Part shown: one piece after another, positions 4,753 through 5,046 of the stretch
Layout: the number at the start of each line of letters is the position of its first letter
Numbering within the stretch: position 1 is the stretch's first letter
Assembly (NCBI GenBank): GCA_015486425.1
Contig: WFRQ01000093.1
Span: forward strand, 1-5,046
Direction of reading: 5' to 3'
Length of the DNA stretch: 5,046 bases
Source of the DNA: Deltaproteobacteria bacterium
GTDB taxonomy: Bacteria > Desulfobacterota > Dissulfuribacteria > Dissulfuribacterales > QOAL01
Notes under the pieces: generated by a model
The model's database searches: none
What the model saw: the letters and a program-made list of their open reading frames with translations, nothing else
What the model was told of the DNA's origin: nothing
Program-made: the position numbers and the translations under genes

Positions 4753-4782
4753 AGTATAGCCATCCGCCTTGACTTATGTCAA
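4753..4782 (-). promoter_or_regulatory. Strong sigma70-type promoter upstream of the flavoprotein relic
   Basis: On the minus strand a perfect -35 TTGACA (4782-4777) and a -10 TATACT (4758-4753) are separated by 18 nt. Transcription would start near 4746, about 53 nt before the relic's ATG. With the flavoprotein dead, the first intact gene downstream is the ferredoxin, which would then carry a leader of about 445 nt. Confidence 0.68.
4769..4782. promoter_or_regulatory. Candidate CRP/FNR-family operator TTGAC-N4-GTCAA
   Basis: TTGACTTATGTCAA is a palindrome with perfect 5-bp arms and the canonical 4-nt centre of FNR/DNR/HcpR-type sites (TTGA-N6-TCAA overall). It overlaps the -35 hexamer of the minus-strand promoter, a position more typical of repression than of activation. 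Its neighbours (flavodiiron relic, ferredoxin, hcp) are classic targets of NO- or redox-responsive members of this superfamily. Confidence 0.6.
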
Positions 4783-4921
4783 AAAAGAATTTTCAGGTTT
4801 TAAAATGTCAGCAGGATAACTTTCTGGTACGTATATATTTTTTAAAAGATATTATTTCAATGATCAAATTTTCAAATGGTTCAGAGCGGATACTGTCTGC
4901 CATTTCTATGATTTTCTGCCT

Positions 4922-5046
4922 ATGATCATGTGCATAGACGTCGCCTATTCAGGAAGCAATGCCTCTGCATGCGGTGTGACCTTTCCAACCATGCTTTCAG
5001 ATGCCCCGGAATCCGTTCATACTGCTGTCATGACTGATGTGGCAGA
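4922..5046 (+). CDS. Endonuclease V-like protein, N-terminal fragment (continues beyond the window)
   Basis: An open plus-strand frame from ATG 4922 runs off the right edge after 41 complete codons. It begins MIMCIDVAYSGSNASACGVTF and goes on to TDVA. The pattern (I/V)DV(A/S)Y followed by a small-residue strand AxAxGVxF matches the start of endonuclease V-like proteins, where the Asp of this motif (here Asp6) is a metal-binding active-site residue. A short subfamily begins almost directly at this motif, as here. Endonuclease V cleaves near deoxyinosine in DNA or inosine in RNA. The PYxPG block that should follow TDVA lies just outside the window. No clear Shine-Dalgarno sequence is seen; ATG 4928 is an alternative start. 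The in-frame stop TAA at 4817-4819 limits any longer form. The stretch 4783-4921 otherwise holds nothing I recognise. Confidence 0.5.
   Translation, partial: MIMCIDVAYSGSNASACGVTFPTMLSDAPESVHTAVMTDVA

Noticed and set aside
4860..4925. Short plus-strand frame from ATG 4860 (MIKFSNGSERI...)
   Set aside because: It stops after 21 codons and shows no known motif. The overlapping frame from 4922 carries the EndoV-like pattern.

Overview
The window looks like a piece of a moderate-G+C, anaerobic bacterial chromosome. The class I hybrid cluster protein with a D. vulgaris-type N-terminal cysteine pattern, the D. gigas-type single-cluster ferredoxin and the abundance of short intergenic hairpin repeats suggest a Desulfobacterota- or Nitrospirota-like anaerobe. 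That assignment is inference; no marker gene is present.

Left part (1-2160): a 56-codon minus-strand coding scrap at 18-188 resembles the C-terminal tail of Rpn/DUF4351-type nuclease-transposase proteins. A repeat-packed stretch (186-456) follows, then a complete plus-strand gene (490-1881) for an ATPase_2/DUF234 protein with a C-terminal PD-(D/E)XK-like motif. The same two repeat types lie on both sides of this gene in mirror-like nesting: a CATAATTCG-type repeat outside (186-207 and 2041-2062) and a CCCAAACTCCAGTTTGGG hairpin inside (423-456 and 1972-2001). This suggests a cassette sitting in a repeat-rich accessory spot.

Right part (2164-4783), all on the minus strand: a nitrosative/oxidative-stress module. 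In transcription order it has a strong promoter overlapped by a TTGAC-N4-GTCAA palindrome (4753-4782), a decayed flavodiiron/FprA-type flavoprotein relic (4693-4318), a small ferredoxin (4300-4100), a second strong promoter with a related but differently spaced palindrome (3947-3976), the hybrid cluster protein gene hcp (3920-2289), and a clear intrinsic terminator (2199-2164). Ferredoxin and Hcp are a known functional pair in anaerobes. A flavodiiron protein (NO/O2 reduction) would have made a three-gene detoxification set, but here only about its first 125 codons remain, with a frameshift, two stops and loss of the 3' two thirds.

The right edge (4922-5046, plus strand) holds the likely start of an endonuclease V-like gene, divergent from the module and cut by the window end. 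No tRNA, rRNA, CRISPR array or intact transposase is visible.
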